NCBI GenBank assembly: GCA_016844515.1
Contig: JAERMP010000118.1
Location: 1-7,049, forward strand
Direction: 5' to 3'
Length of the DNA stretch: 7,049 nucleotides
DNA from: Thermoleophilia bacterium
Lineage (GTDB): Bacteria; Actinomycetota; Thermoleophilia; Gaiellales; Gaiellaceae
The notes beneath the pieces were generated by a model. That model saw only the letters and a program-made list of their open reading frames with translations. It searched no databases and was not told the DNA's origin. The position numbers and the translations under genes were made by a program. Shown one piece after another: positions 1 through 5,173 of this stretch (position 1 is its first letter; each line of letters starts with the position of its first letter).

Positions 1-551
1 AGGACGAGGAGGCCACGGCCGCGGTGCTGACGCCTGACGGCTGGCTGCGAACCGGTGACATCGGCCAGCTCGACGCCGACGGCTTCCTCCGGATCACCGA
101 TCGCAAGAAGGACATCCTCGTCACCGCCGGCGGCAAGAACGTCGCGCCCCAGAACATCGAAAACGAGCTGAAGATGTCGAAGTACGTCTCCCAGGCACTC
201 GTCGTCGGTGACAAGCGCCCCTACGTCGCCGCTCTCCTCACGCTCGATCCGGACGAGATCGGCCGCTGGGCAACCACCGAGGGAATCGAGGGCGACGTCG
301 CCTCACTCGCCGGCGACATGCGTGTTCGGGAGCTGCTCCAGGAGGTCGTCGACGAGACCAACGCCGAGCGCTCCCGCTACGAGCAGGTGAAGCGGTTCGC
401 AATCCTCCCGCGCGACTTCACGATGGCGGACGGTGAGATCACACCCACGCTCAAGCTCCGGCGCCGAGCCGCGATCGACCACTTCCAGGCGGAGATCGAG
501 GCGCTCTACGCCGGGCCGGAGGGGCGTGAGAGTGTCGAGCCAGCCGGCTGA
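1..551 (+). CDS. Long-chain acyl-CoA synthetase (AMP-forming), C-terminal part, 5' truncated
   Basis: This is the 3' end of a FadD-like fatty acyl-CoA ligase, which activates fatty acids with ATP and CoA through an acyl-adenylate. The reading frame is open from base 3 with no start, so the gene begins outside the window; about 182 residues are visible. Counting from the GTG codon at 24, the adenylate-forming signature DGWLRTGD lies near residues 5-12, the hinge and CoA-binding segment DRKKDILVTAGGKN at 26-39, and the C-terminal motif ITPTLKLRR at 139-147. That last motif carries the invariant catalytic lysine of the family (about K144). The long lid insert and the TPTLKLRR ending fit long-chain (FadD15-type) enzymes better than acetyl-CoA synthetases. 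It ends in TGA at 549-551 and converges on the hydrolase gene, 54 bp away. Nothing in the window links it functionally to the minus-strand cluster. Chain-length specificity cannot be judged. Confidence 0.95.
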   Translation, partial: DEEATAAVLTPDGWLRTGDIGQLDADGFLRITDRKKDILVTAGGKNVAPQNIENELKMSKYVSQALVVGDKRPYVAALLTLDPDEIGRWATTEGIEGDVASLAGDMRVRELLQEVVDETNAERSRYEQVKRFAILPRDFTMADGEITPTLKLRRRAAIDHFQAEIEALYAGPEGRESVEPAG

Positions 552-598
552 TCAGAGCGTCACGGGGGTCCAAGAGGTGGTTACGCAGCGCTCGACAC
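532..598. repeat. 9-bp inverted repeat spanning the convergent gene ends
   Basis: GTGTCGAGC at 532-540 and its exact reverse complement GCTCGACAC at 590-598 flank the junction between the two convergent genes, leaving a 49-nt loop. The left arm lies inside the last codons of the acyl-CoA synthetase and the right arm lies just past the hydrolase stop on the minus strand. The loop starts with the palindrome CAGCCGGCTG (541-550), which includes part of the synthetase stop codon. There is no T-run on either side, so this is not a classical intrinsic terminator. It may help end transcription in both directions, or it may be chance in GC-rich DNA. Confidence 0.3.
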
Positions 599-605
599 GA
601 TGGAT

Positions 606-1811
606 TCACAGCACGCGCCGGGCGCCCACCCAGTTCGCGACGTAGTACGACTCCGAGAGGCTGGAGATCTTCACGACATCACCGGTTCGCGGCGCGTGGA
701 TGAAGTTGCCACCGCCGATGTACATGCCCATGTGGCCGAGCGCTCGGAAGAAGACGAGGTCGCCCGGCTGCAGCTGATCCTTCGAGACGGGAACGCCCAT
801 CTGGTACTGGGCTGCGGCGTAGTGCGGCAGGCTGACGCCGATCTTCGCGAACACATACGTCGTCAGCCCGGAGCAGTCGAAGCCAACCGAGGGGTCGGCA
901 GCCCCCCAGACGTAGGGCACGCCGAGATACTGCATGGCGATCGCGACCACCTGCGCGCCCTTGCTCGCATCTGCGGGGGGCGGGATGTACTCCGGTGTAG
1001 CCGGCGCCAGACCCGAAACCCCGTCACCGTCACCGGGTGATGCTTGCGTCGAAACGCTCGTCTGTTCGGCGGCCTCGGGCGCCTGTGCCTGCGCTTCGGC
1101 CGCTCGACGTTGCCGCTCGAGCTCGAGCTCCGCTTGCCTCCGTAACTCCACCTGGCGACGCCGCTCCGCTTCCTCAATGCGCGCAATCTCGTCCTTCACG
1201 GATGCGAGCAGCCGCTGCCGCGCCGCGAGCTTGCCTTCGATCGCCTGCTTCTCCGCCGCGAGGCCCTCCACGATCACCGCCTGGTCTGCCCGCGCCTCGC
1301 TCAACTCCTTCTCACGCACGGCGACACGTACGCGGAGCGCCCTCGCCTGGCGCGTGATCTGCGCGTCCTGGGCGGCAATCCGCTGAGTCGCGTCGAGTCC
1401 CGTGATGACCTCATCGAGGCTTCGTGCGCCGAGAATCACGTCCAGGGTCGAGTCCGGATTGCCGTTCATGTAGAGGTCACGAAGGCGTTGCGCGACCCGC
1501 AGCTGGGACACCTGGTAGAGCCGCCTCGCCCGGTCGAGATCCTCGCGCGTCTCGACCAGCTCGGTCGTGAGTGACTGGAGCTCCAGGTTCGCCCCATTCC
1601 AGCGCTCGGCCGCCGCACCAACCTCCTCGTCGATGGCCTGAACCTCGGCGAGGATCGCCTGCGCCTGCGCTCGCTTGTCCTTTATCGACGAATCGGCGCT
1701 CGCGCTGACTGTTGCGCCGAGCACGATGCCCAGGCTGGCGCCGGCGACGATGACGAAACGGATGAGAACGGATCCTGTGGGTGGTCGGACGTGAGGAGTT
1801 CGTAGACGCAT
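606..1811 (-). CDS. Secreted coiled-coil NlpC/P60 peptidoglycan endopeptidase (CwlO/RipA-like)
   Basis: This is a 401-residue cell-wall hydrolase expected to cut D-Glu-diaminopimelate bonds in peptidoglycan stem peptides. The start ATG is followed by a basic N-region, a hydrophobic core (about 16-36) and a likely Sec cleavage after Ala39 (ASA|DS). Residues 43-245 are a long charged coiled coil; its part LRDLYMNGNPD...LDVILGARSLDEVITGLD (about 110-140) resembles the PcsB/CwlO regulatory coiled coil, which in other bacteria is controlled by FtsEX. A Thr/Ser/Pro/Gly linker (250-283) leads to the NlpC/P60 domain (285-401). Its nucleophile is Cys313 in FDCSGL, with His360 in LGHMGMYIG and His372 in FIHAP, so the triad looks intact. 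The start lies 9 nt after the stop of the small membrane-protein gene and has only a weak GGAAG ribosome site, which suggests translational coupling. Its tie to the redox genes is positional only. Confidence 0.95.
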   Translation of the reverse strand: MRLRTPHVRPPTGSVLIRFVIVAGASLGIVLGATVSASADSSIKDKRAQAQAILAEVQAIDEEVGAAAERWNGANLELQSLTTELVETREDLDRARRLYQVSQLRVAQRLRDLYMNGNPDSTLDVILGARSLDEVITGLDATQRIAAQDAQITRQARALRVRVAVREKELSEARADQAVIVEGLAAEKQAIEGKLAARQRLLASVKDEIARIEEAERRRQVELRRQAELELERQRRAAEAQAQAPEAAEQTSVSTQASPGDGDGVSGLAPATPEYIPPPADASKGAQVVAIAMQYLGVPYVWGAADPSVGFDCSGLTTYVFAKIGVSLPHYAAAQYQMGVPVSKDQLQPGDLVFFRALGHMGMYIGGGNFIHAPRTGDVVKISSLSESYYVANWVGARRVL

Positions 1812-1820
1812 GGCTTCCGG

Positions 1821-2036
1821 CTACGGCGTCGTACCCATGTCGCCGTCGGTCGTCGTCATCCCGTCGTCTTCCATCGTCGTCTCGCCGGCCGGAAGCTCAC
1901 CGGTATGGGTCTGTCCACCCGGCAGCGTGTGCACAGGCTCGTTCGAGCCGCCGCTCGTGAATGCGAGCGTGCCGACGAGGACGCCGGCGAAGAGGACGAT
2001 CGCTCCGAGAACGATCGCGAAGGTCTGCTTTTGCAC
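1821..2036 (-). CDS. Small single-pass membrane protein with acidic His/Met/Thr-rich tail
   Basis: I do not recognise a family for this 71-residue protein. It starts at GTG with the best Shine-Dalgarno in the window (AAAGGAG, 7 nt upstream), which supports it being real. Residues 6-26 form one transmembrane helix (AIVLGAIVLFAGVLVGTLAF). The remaining 45 residues are a disordered extracytoplasmic tail rich in Gly, Thr, Asp and Glu, with two His (HTLPGGQTHTGE) and three Met (TTMEDDGMTTTDGDMG). It sits between the multicopper oxidase (22 nt upstream) and the hydrolase (9 nt downstream) on the same strand, so it is almost surely co-transcribed with both. The His/Met/acidic tail could hold or pass copper to the oxidase, but it lacks the dense Met clusters of proven copper carriers. 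It could equally be a structural partner of the oxidase. Confidence 0.8.
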   Translation of the reverse strand: MQKQTFAIVLGAIVLFAGVLVGTLAFTSGGSNEPVHTLPGGQTHTGELPAGETTMEDDGMTTTDGDMGTTP

Positions 2037-2043
2037 GTTGGTG

Positions 2044-2050
2044 CTCCTTT
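2044..2050 (-). promoter_or_regulatory. Strong ribosome binding site for the 71-residue protein
   Basis: On the minus strand AAAGGAG lies 7 nt before the GTG at 2036. It fixes the start of the small gene and is clearly stronger than the ribosome sites of its neighbours, which hints that the small protein is made in larger amounts. Confidence 0.7.
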
Positions 2051-2058
2051 CTCCGTTG

Positions 2059-3129
2059 CTAGGCGGCGACGTCGACGACGAGGATCAGGCCCCCTGGGTC
2101 GTCGCCGTCGTTCGTCAGGTGGTGGCCGATGTGGCAGTGGAAGACCCACTTTCCGGGCTCGGTTGCGGTGAAGGCGATGTCGTAGCGCTCGCCGGGGGAG
2201 ACCTGAACGACGTCGGCGGCGAGCGGCTGCTCGACGGGATGCCCGTCCTTCGCGACGATACGGAAGTCGGTGCCGTGCAGGTGCATCGGGTGCTCGAACT
2301 GGCCACCGCCGACCAGGCGGAGCAGCACACGGTCGCCGCGCTTCGCCTCGATCGTCTCGGTCGCGGGGAAGCTCTTCCCGTTGAGCGTGAAGAAGTTCGG
2401 GAACGAGCCCTCCAGCTGCATCGGCGGACGTGTCTCGCCGGTGGCGGTGTCGAGCGTCCACTCGCTGATCACGATCGTCCGCTCGAGGTCGTAGCGGACA
2501 GGGTCGGGCCCCTCGATCACCAGCGCCCCCGCCAGGCCCAGCCCGACCTGGCGGTCCTCCTGGAAGTGCGAGTGGTAGAGGAACGTGCCTCCCTTCGAGT
2601 CACGACCCGCCGGGATCGCGTCGAACTCGTACGTGAACGTCCCACCAGGCTCGATCGGGTCCTGGGTCACGCCGGGCACGCCGTCCATCGCGTTCGGAAC
2701 CGCGATCCCATGCCAGTGCACGGTCGTCGGATCGGGAAGGTCGTTCTTCACGAGGATCCGGACGCGCTGCCCGTACGGCACGCGGATCTCAGGGCCCGGC
2801 ACGGTCCCGTTGTAGGTGTATGCCGTGACCTTCGTGCCCGGGAGGATCTCCCAGCGCACCGGCTTCGTCTGGAGCTCGTAGACCCAGACGCCGTTCTCGA
2901 CCCGGGGCTCGAGCACCTCGCCGCCCCGCGTCGCGGTCGCGTCCGGCACGCCCTCCGTCGGCGCGGGCGCGCCGTGCTCTCCGGCCGCGCCGTGCCCCGC
3001 CGCCGTCGTGGCAGTGGCCGCCGGCTCCTCCTCGGAGGCGCGGATCGTCGCGACCACAGCGAGCGCGAGCGCCATGGCCGCCGCGAAGAGTGCGGCGATC
3101 GCGATCCAGGATGTCGAGCGCTCGTTCAT
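2059..3129 (-). CDS. Membrane-anchored two-domain multicopper oxidase
   Basis: This is an extracytoplasmic laccase-like oxidase that would couple one-electron oxidation of substrate (cuprous ion, phenols or others) to oxygen reduction. I chose the ATG at 3129 (356 aa) because GGAG lies 9 nt upstream; an in-frame GTG at 3171 adds 14 residues but has no ribosome site. Residue numbers below count from that GTG; subtract 14 for the ATG form. A hydrophobic anchor (22-43) without twin arginines is followed by a low-complexity linker (50-80) containing GHGAAGEHG. Two cupredoxin domains follow. All four copper motifs are present: HWH (152-154), HSH (200-202), HPMHLH (294-299) and HCHIGHH (345-351), with type 1 Cys346. 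Domain 1 has no type 1 Cys, so this is neither NirK nor a three-domain laccase; the layout is that of type B two-domain oxidases, which trimerise. The axial position five residues after His351 is Gly, in a loop with an apparent DDPGG insertion. Confidence 0.93.
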   Translation of the reverse strand: MNERSTSWIAIAALFAAAMALALAVVATIRASEEEPAATATTAAGHGAAGEHGAPAPTEGVPDATATRGGEVLEPRVENGVWVYELQTKPVRWEILPGTKVTAYTYNGTVPGPEIRVPYGQRVRILVKNDLPDPTTVHWHGIAVPNAMDGVPGVTQDPIEPGGTFTYEFDAIPAGRDSKGGTFLYHSHFQEDRQVGLGLAGALVIEGPDPVRYDLERTIVISEWTLDTATGETRPPMQLEGSFPNFFTLNGKSFPATETIEAKRGDRVLLRLVGGGQFEHPMHLHGTDFRIVAKDGHPVEQPLAADVVQVSPGERYDIAFTATEPGKWVFHCHIGHHLTNDGDDPGGLILVVDVAA

Positions 3130-3318
3130 ATTGGCGAGCTCCGGGTCGGAGCCGCGGGCGACGCTAGCCACGCGGCGTGAAGGACCTGTGAAATCGCGCC
3201 GGGGCCGTCTCGAGCAGCTGCCGTGTTCGGGGCACAGCCGAAAGGAGGGGGCGGCCTGCCGCGTCGGGGGCAGAGAGCAGTCCCATGAGGTGCAGTCGGT
3301 GTCTCTGCGATGTGACCG
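3130..3318. other. Non-coding gap between redoxin and oxidase genes
   Basis: This 189-bp stretch is the largest gene-free region in the window. It contains a 40-codon minus-strand frame (ATG at 3285) with no ribosome site and no recognisable motif, so I do not call it. I see no hairpin followed by a T-run and no convincing promoter. It is the most likely place for a separate promoter of the oxidase, small-protein and hydrolase genes, judged by position only. Confidence 0.4.
3139..3142 (-). promoter_or_regulatory. Ribosome binding site deciding the oxidase start
   Basis: GGAG on the minus strand lies 9 nt before the ATG at 3129. The upstream in-frame GTG at 3171 has no comparable site, so the shorter oxidase form is preferred. 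Confidence 0.5.
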
Positions 3319-4020
3319 TTACGGCCTGGTGATCGCAGCGAGGTCCGCGAGCAGCGTCGCGGGCTCGACGTACATCGTTCGGTACGGCTCGAGCCAGTAG
3401 TCGCGCTGCCAGACGACCTTGCCGGTCTCGTCGACGAGGACGAAGGCGTGCCCGGGCGTGTCGGAGTGCATCCCACGTCCGAGCGTGTCGAACGCCGTGG
3501 ACATGTCGCGATCGTCGTCCGCGATCATCGGCGTCGAGATCCGGTACTGGTCGATCGCCTGTTTCAACGACTCGCTCGAGTCCGGCGTGATCGAGACGAG
3601 ACCGATGCCCTTCTTCTCGAGCTGGGCGCCGACCTCTTCGATATCGCGGATCTGGACGAAGCACGCCTGGCACATCACGCCCTCGGAGAAGAAGAAGAGC
3701 GTCTTCTTGCCGCGCAGCGTCTGCGCCGAGATCTCGCGCCCGCTGACGACGTCGCGCTCGACGAACGAGATCGTGCTGCCGATGTCGGGGCCGTCGCCCT
3801 CCCCGGTCGCCATCCCATGCCCGCCGGCGCTCTGGGCTGCGCTCGTCGTCGTCGCTCCGTCGTCGAAGAAGCTCGGCACGACGAAGCTCGCCCCCACGAG
3901 GGCGACGACGACGGCGATGACCACCGTCGGCTTCCAGGGAAATCGCCTCGGCTCTTCCCGCTGTTTCGGGGCCTTGACGGGGCGCGGGCGGGCGCCCGCG
4001 CGGTGGTTAGGCGTGCTCAC
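3319..4020 (-). CDS. Membrane-anchored redoxin with CxxC (AhpC/TSA, thioredoxin-fold)
   Basis: This is a thioredoxin-fold thiol oxidoreductase facing the outside of the membrane. I prefer the GTG at 4020 (233 aa), which overlaps the end of ccdA by 14 nt and has AAAGGA 10 nt upstream; the open frame runs back to 4092, deep inside ccdA. From this start, residues 1-29 are basic and cytoplasmic, about 32-50 form a transmembrane helix, and 51-80 are a low-complexity linker with GGHGMATGEGDG. The redoxin domain (about 85-233) carries the active site MCQAC (Cys117 and Cys120) after the strand KKTLFFFSEG. It then has the typical ITPDSSESLKQAI segment, a cis-proline candidate in STPMIADDD, and a late TPGHAFVLVDETGKVVW strand pair. 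The CxxC in place of a lone peroxidatic Cys suggests reductase or relay activity. CcdA directly upstream is the likely electron donor. Confidence 0.9.
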   Translation of the reverse strand: MSTPNHRAGARPRPVKAPKQREEPRRFPWKPTVVIAVVVALVGASFVVPSFFDDGATTTSAAQSAGGHGMATGEGDGPDIGSTISFVERDVVSGREISAQTLRGKKTLFFFSEGVMCQACFVQIRDIEEVGAQLEKKGIGLVSITPDSSESLKQAIDQYRISTPMIADDDRDMSTAFDTLGRGMHSDTPGHAFVLVDETGKVVWQRDYWLEPYRTMYVEPATLLADLAAITRP

Positions 4021-4846
4021 GAGTCTCACGTCCTTTCCGGATTGCTGTGGCGACGAACGCCGCGATGACGGCCGCCAGAACAGGGAAGACAACGACGTTG
4101 GGCACGTCGTCGACGTAGGCCCCGAGCCGCCGCGCCCAGAGGCCGAGCGTCTCCTGGAAGGCCGGCGCCGTCTCCGAGTTGCCGGTCAGCGCGAGGCCGA
4201 TGAAGAGGAGACCGAAGCCGGCGAACAGGACGCTTCCCGCGAGGCGCGAGGCGGTCAGGCGCTTCGTGTAGCCGCCGAGACGCAGTGTCAGCCTGCGGTC
4301 GGGAACGCGCCCGCGGACACGACCGGCGAACAGGGCGAGCGGCACGAGCGGGGCGACGAGGCCGGCGATGTAGGCGGTGCCGAGAAGGAGTCCGCCCGTG
4401 ATATCCGCGCTCGTCGCCGACAGCGCGACGGCGCCGGCGAGGACGGGAGCGCAACAGGCAGTTGCCGCTCCGGAGAAGGCGCCGAGGGCGAAGACCGATC
4501 CCGCCGACCCGGTCAGCGCCGGCTTCGGCACCTTGACCGGCAGCATCGTGCCGCGCCAGAGGCCTGCGGCGACGAAGAGCATCATCACCCCGCCCAGGAC
4601 GAAGAGCTGGGCGTGCCAGTCGCTGACGAAGGCGGCGAGCACGCTCGCGCCGAGCGTGATCGGGAGCACGACGACGGACACGCCGGCGACATAGAGCGCC
4701 GACAGCCGCGCGACCCGGAGGCGGCTACCCCCGGAGACGGCGGCCAGATAGGTCGGCAGCATCACTCCCGCGCAACAGGGGGCGAAGAAGGCGACGAGGC
4801 CGGCGGCGAAGGCGGCGGCGAGCGAGCCGGCGAGAAGGACGTCCAT
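4007..4846 (-). CDS. ccdA: CcdA/DsbD-type transmembrane thiol-disulfide transporter
   Basis: This 279-residue integral membrane protein would carry electrons from a cytoplasmic thiol donor across the membrane to extracytoplasmic thioredoxin-like proteins. The sequence shows about six hydrophobic helices (near 5-35, 48-72, 80-98, 118-140, 152-175 and 203-222), plus a C-terminal helix (250-269) beyond the usual CcdA core. The two pseudo-symmetric Cys sites are present but doubled: APCCAGVMLP (Cys24 and Cys25) and TACCAPVLAG (Cys131 and Cys132), where classic CcdA has one Cys in each. The ATG shares its A with the TGA stop of the glutaredoxin gene (TGATG), and the 3' end overlaps the redoxin start, so donor, transporter and acceptor look translationally coupled. 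A role in cytochrome c maturation is possible, but no other Ccs or Res gene is in the window, so a role in feeding the redoxin is more likely. Confidence 0.92.
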   Translation of the reverse strand: MDVLLAGSLAAAFAAGLVAFFAPCCAGVMLPTYLAAVSGGSRLRVARLSALYVAGVSVVVLPITLGASVLAAFVSDWHAQLFVLGGVMMLFVAAGLWRGTMLPVKVPKPALTGSAGSVFALGAFSGAATACCAPVLAGAVALSATSADITGGLLLGTAYIAGLVAPLVPLALFAGRVRGRVPDRRLTLRLGGYTKRLTASRLAGSVLFAGFGLLFIGLALTGNSETAPAFQETLGLWARRLGAYVDDVPNVVVFPVLAAVIAAFVATAIRKGRETREHA

Positions 4847-5094
4847 CAGGCGAGGCTTTCCATCGGCAGGGCGCTCCGGAGCTCGGCCTCCGAGATGTCC
4901 CCATAGGCGAGCACGCGCTCACCGTCGACGAGGACGGGGAAGAAGACGACCGGAACTCCACGGCGCGCGAGCTCCGCCGCCTCGTCGTCCTCGAGGTCGA
5001 CCTCCCGGAACTGCAAGCTCAGCCGCGCCAGCAGCGCGCGTGCCTTGTCGCAGAGGTGGCAGTCCGCGCTGACGACCAAGACGAGGGCTCGCAC
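4846..5094 (-). CDS. Glutaredoxin-like thiol oxidoreductase
   Basis: This 82-residue single-domain thioredoxin-fold protein has no signal peptide or membrane helix, so it acts in the cytoplasm. It opens with a strand (RALVLVVSA) directly followed by the active site CHLC (Cys12 and Cys15) and a helix. A second strand with REVDLEDDE (30-38) follows, then the cis-proline segment FPVLVDGERV (51-61), which matches the glutaredoxin pattern VPVLxxDG. It starts at a GTG with only a weak ribosome site. The frame upstream is open, but I see no other ATG or GTG start within the gap after the kinase. It is the first gene of the thiol block and overlaps ccdA by one base. It may supply or regulate electrons at the cytoplasmic side of CcdA. 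The actual reductant (glutathione, mycothiol or a thioredoxin reductase) cannot be told. Confidence 0.88.
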   Translation of the reverse strand: MRALVLVVSADCHLCDKARALLARLSLQFREVDLEDDEAAELARRGVPVVFFPVLVDGERVLAYGDISEAELRSALPMESLA

Positions 5095-5099
5095 ATCCA

Positions 5100-5156
5100 G
5101 AAGATCGTGCTGCGATTTGAAGATGTCGTGAAGCTCGCGACGAGGCGCGAGAAGAT
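5100..5156. repeat. Three GAAGAT copies and a small hairpin in the gap before the glutaredoxin gene
   Basis: The 79-bp gap between kinase and glutaredoxin genes holds GAAGAT at 5100-5105, 5119-5124 and 5151-5156 (plus strand), spaced 19 and 32 bp, close to two and three helical turns. It also holds a perfect 6-bp stem, CTCGCG (5134-5139) and CGCGAG (5146-5151), around a 6-nt loop. There is no T-run, so a terminator is unlikely. The repeats could be binding boxes for the neighbouring response regulator, and the gap could hold the promoter of the thiol block. This is pattern-based only. Confidence 0.25.
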
Positions 5157-5173
5157 CAGTGGTTTCTACGGAG

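Noticed and set aside
1021..1038. Short tandem repeat CCGTCACCGTCACCG
   Set aside because: It only encodes the Gly-Asp linker of the hydrolase and is too short to be meaningful.
1810..3180. Long plus-strand open frame of 456 codons opposite the oxidase and small-protein genes
   Set aside because: It is antisense to genes with clear copper-binding motifs, has a low-complexity Arg/Val/Asp-rich translation, and is a typical high-GC shadow.
3161..3192. Promoter-like TTCACA and TAGCGT on the minus strand upstream of the oxidase
   Set aside because: The two elements are 20 bp apart, longer than normal, and each match is partial; in this base composition it is weak evidence.
3164..3285. 40-codon minus-strand frame beginning at the ATG at 3285 in the redoxin-oxidase gap
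   Set aside because: It has no ribosome site, no recognisable motif or helix, and no sign of selection that can be seen in one sequence.
4021..4092. Longer N-terminus of the redoxin (start at 4092)
   Set aside because: It would overlap ccdA by 86 nt and adds Ser/Arg-rich sequence without family character; the GTG at 4020 fits the operon spacing better.
3419..4906. Long plus-strand open frame of 495 codons opposite the redoxin and CcdA genes
   Set aside because: Its translation is low complexity and Glu/Arg/Gly-rich, and the opposite strand encodes well-recognised families.
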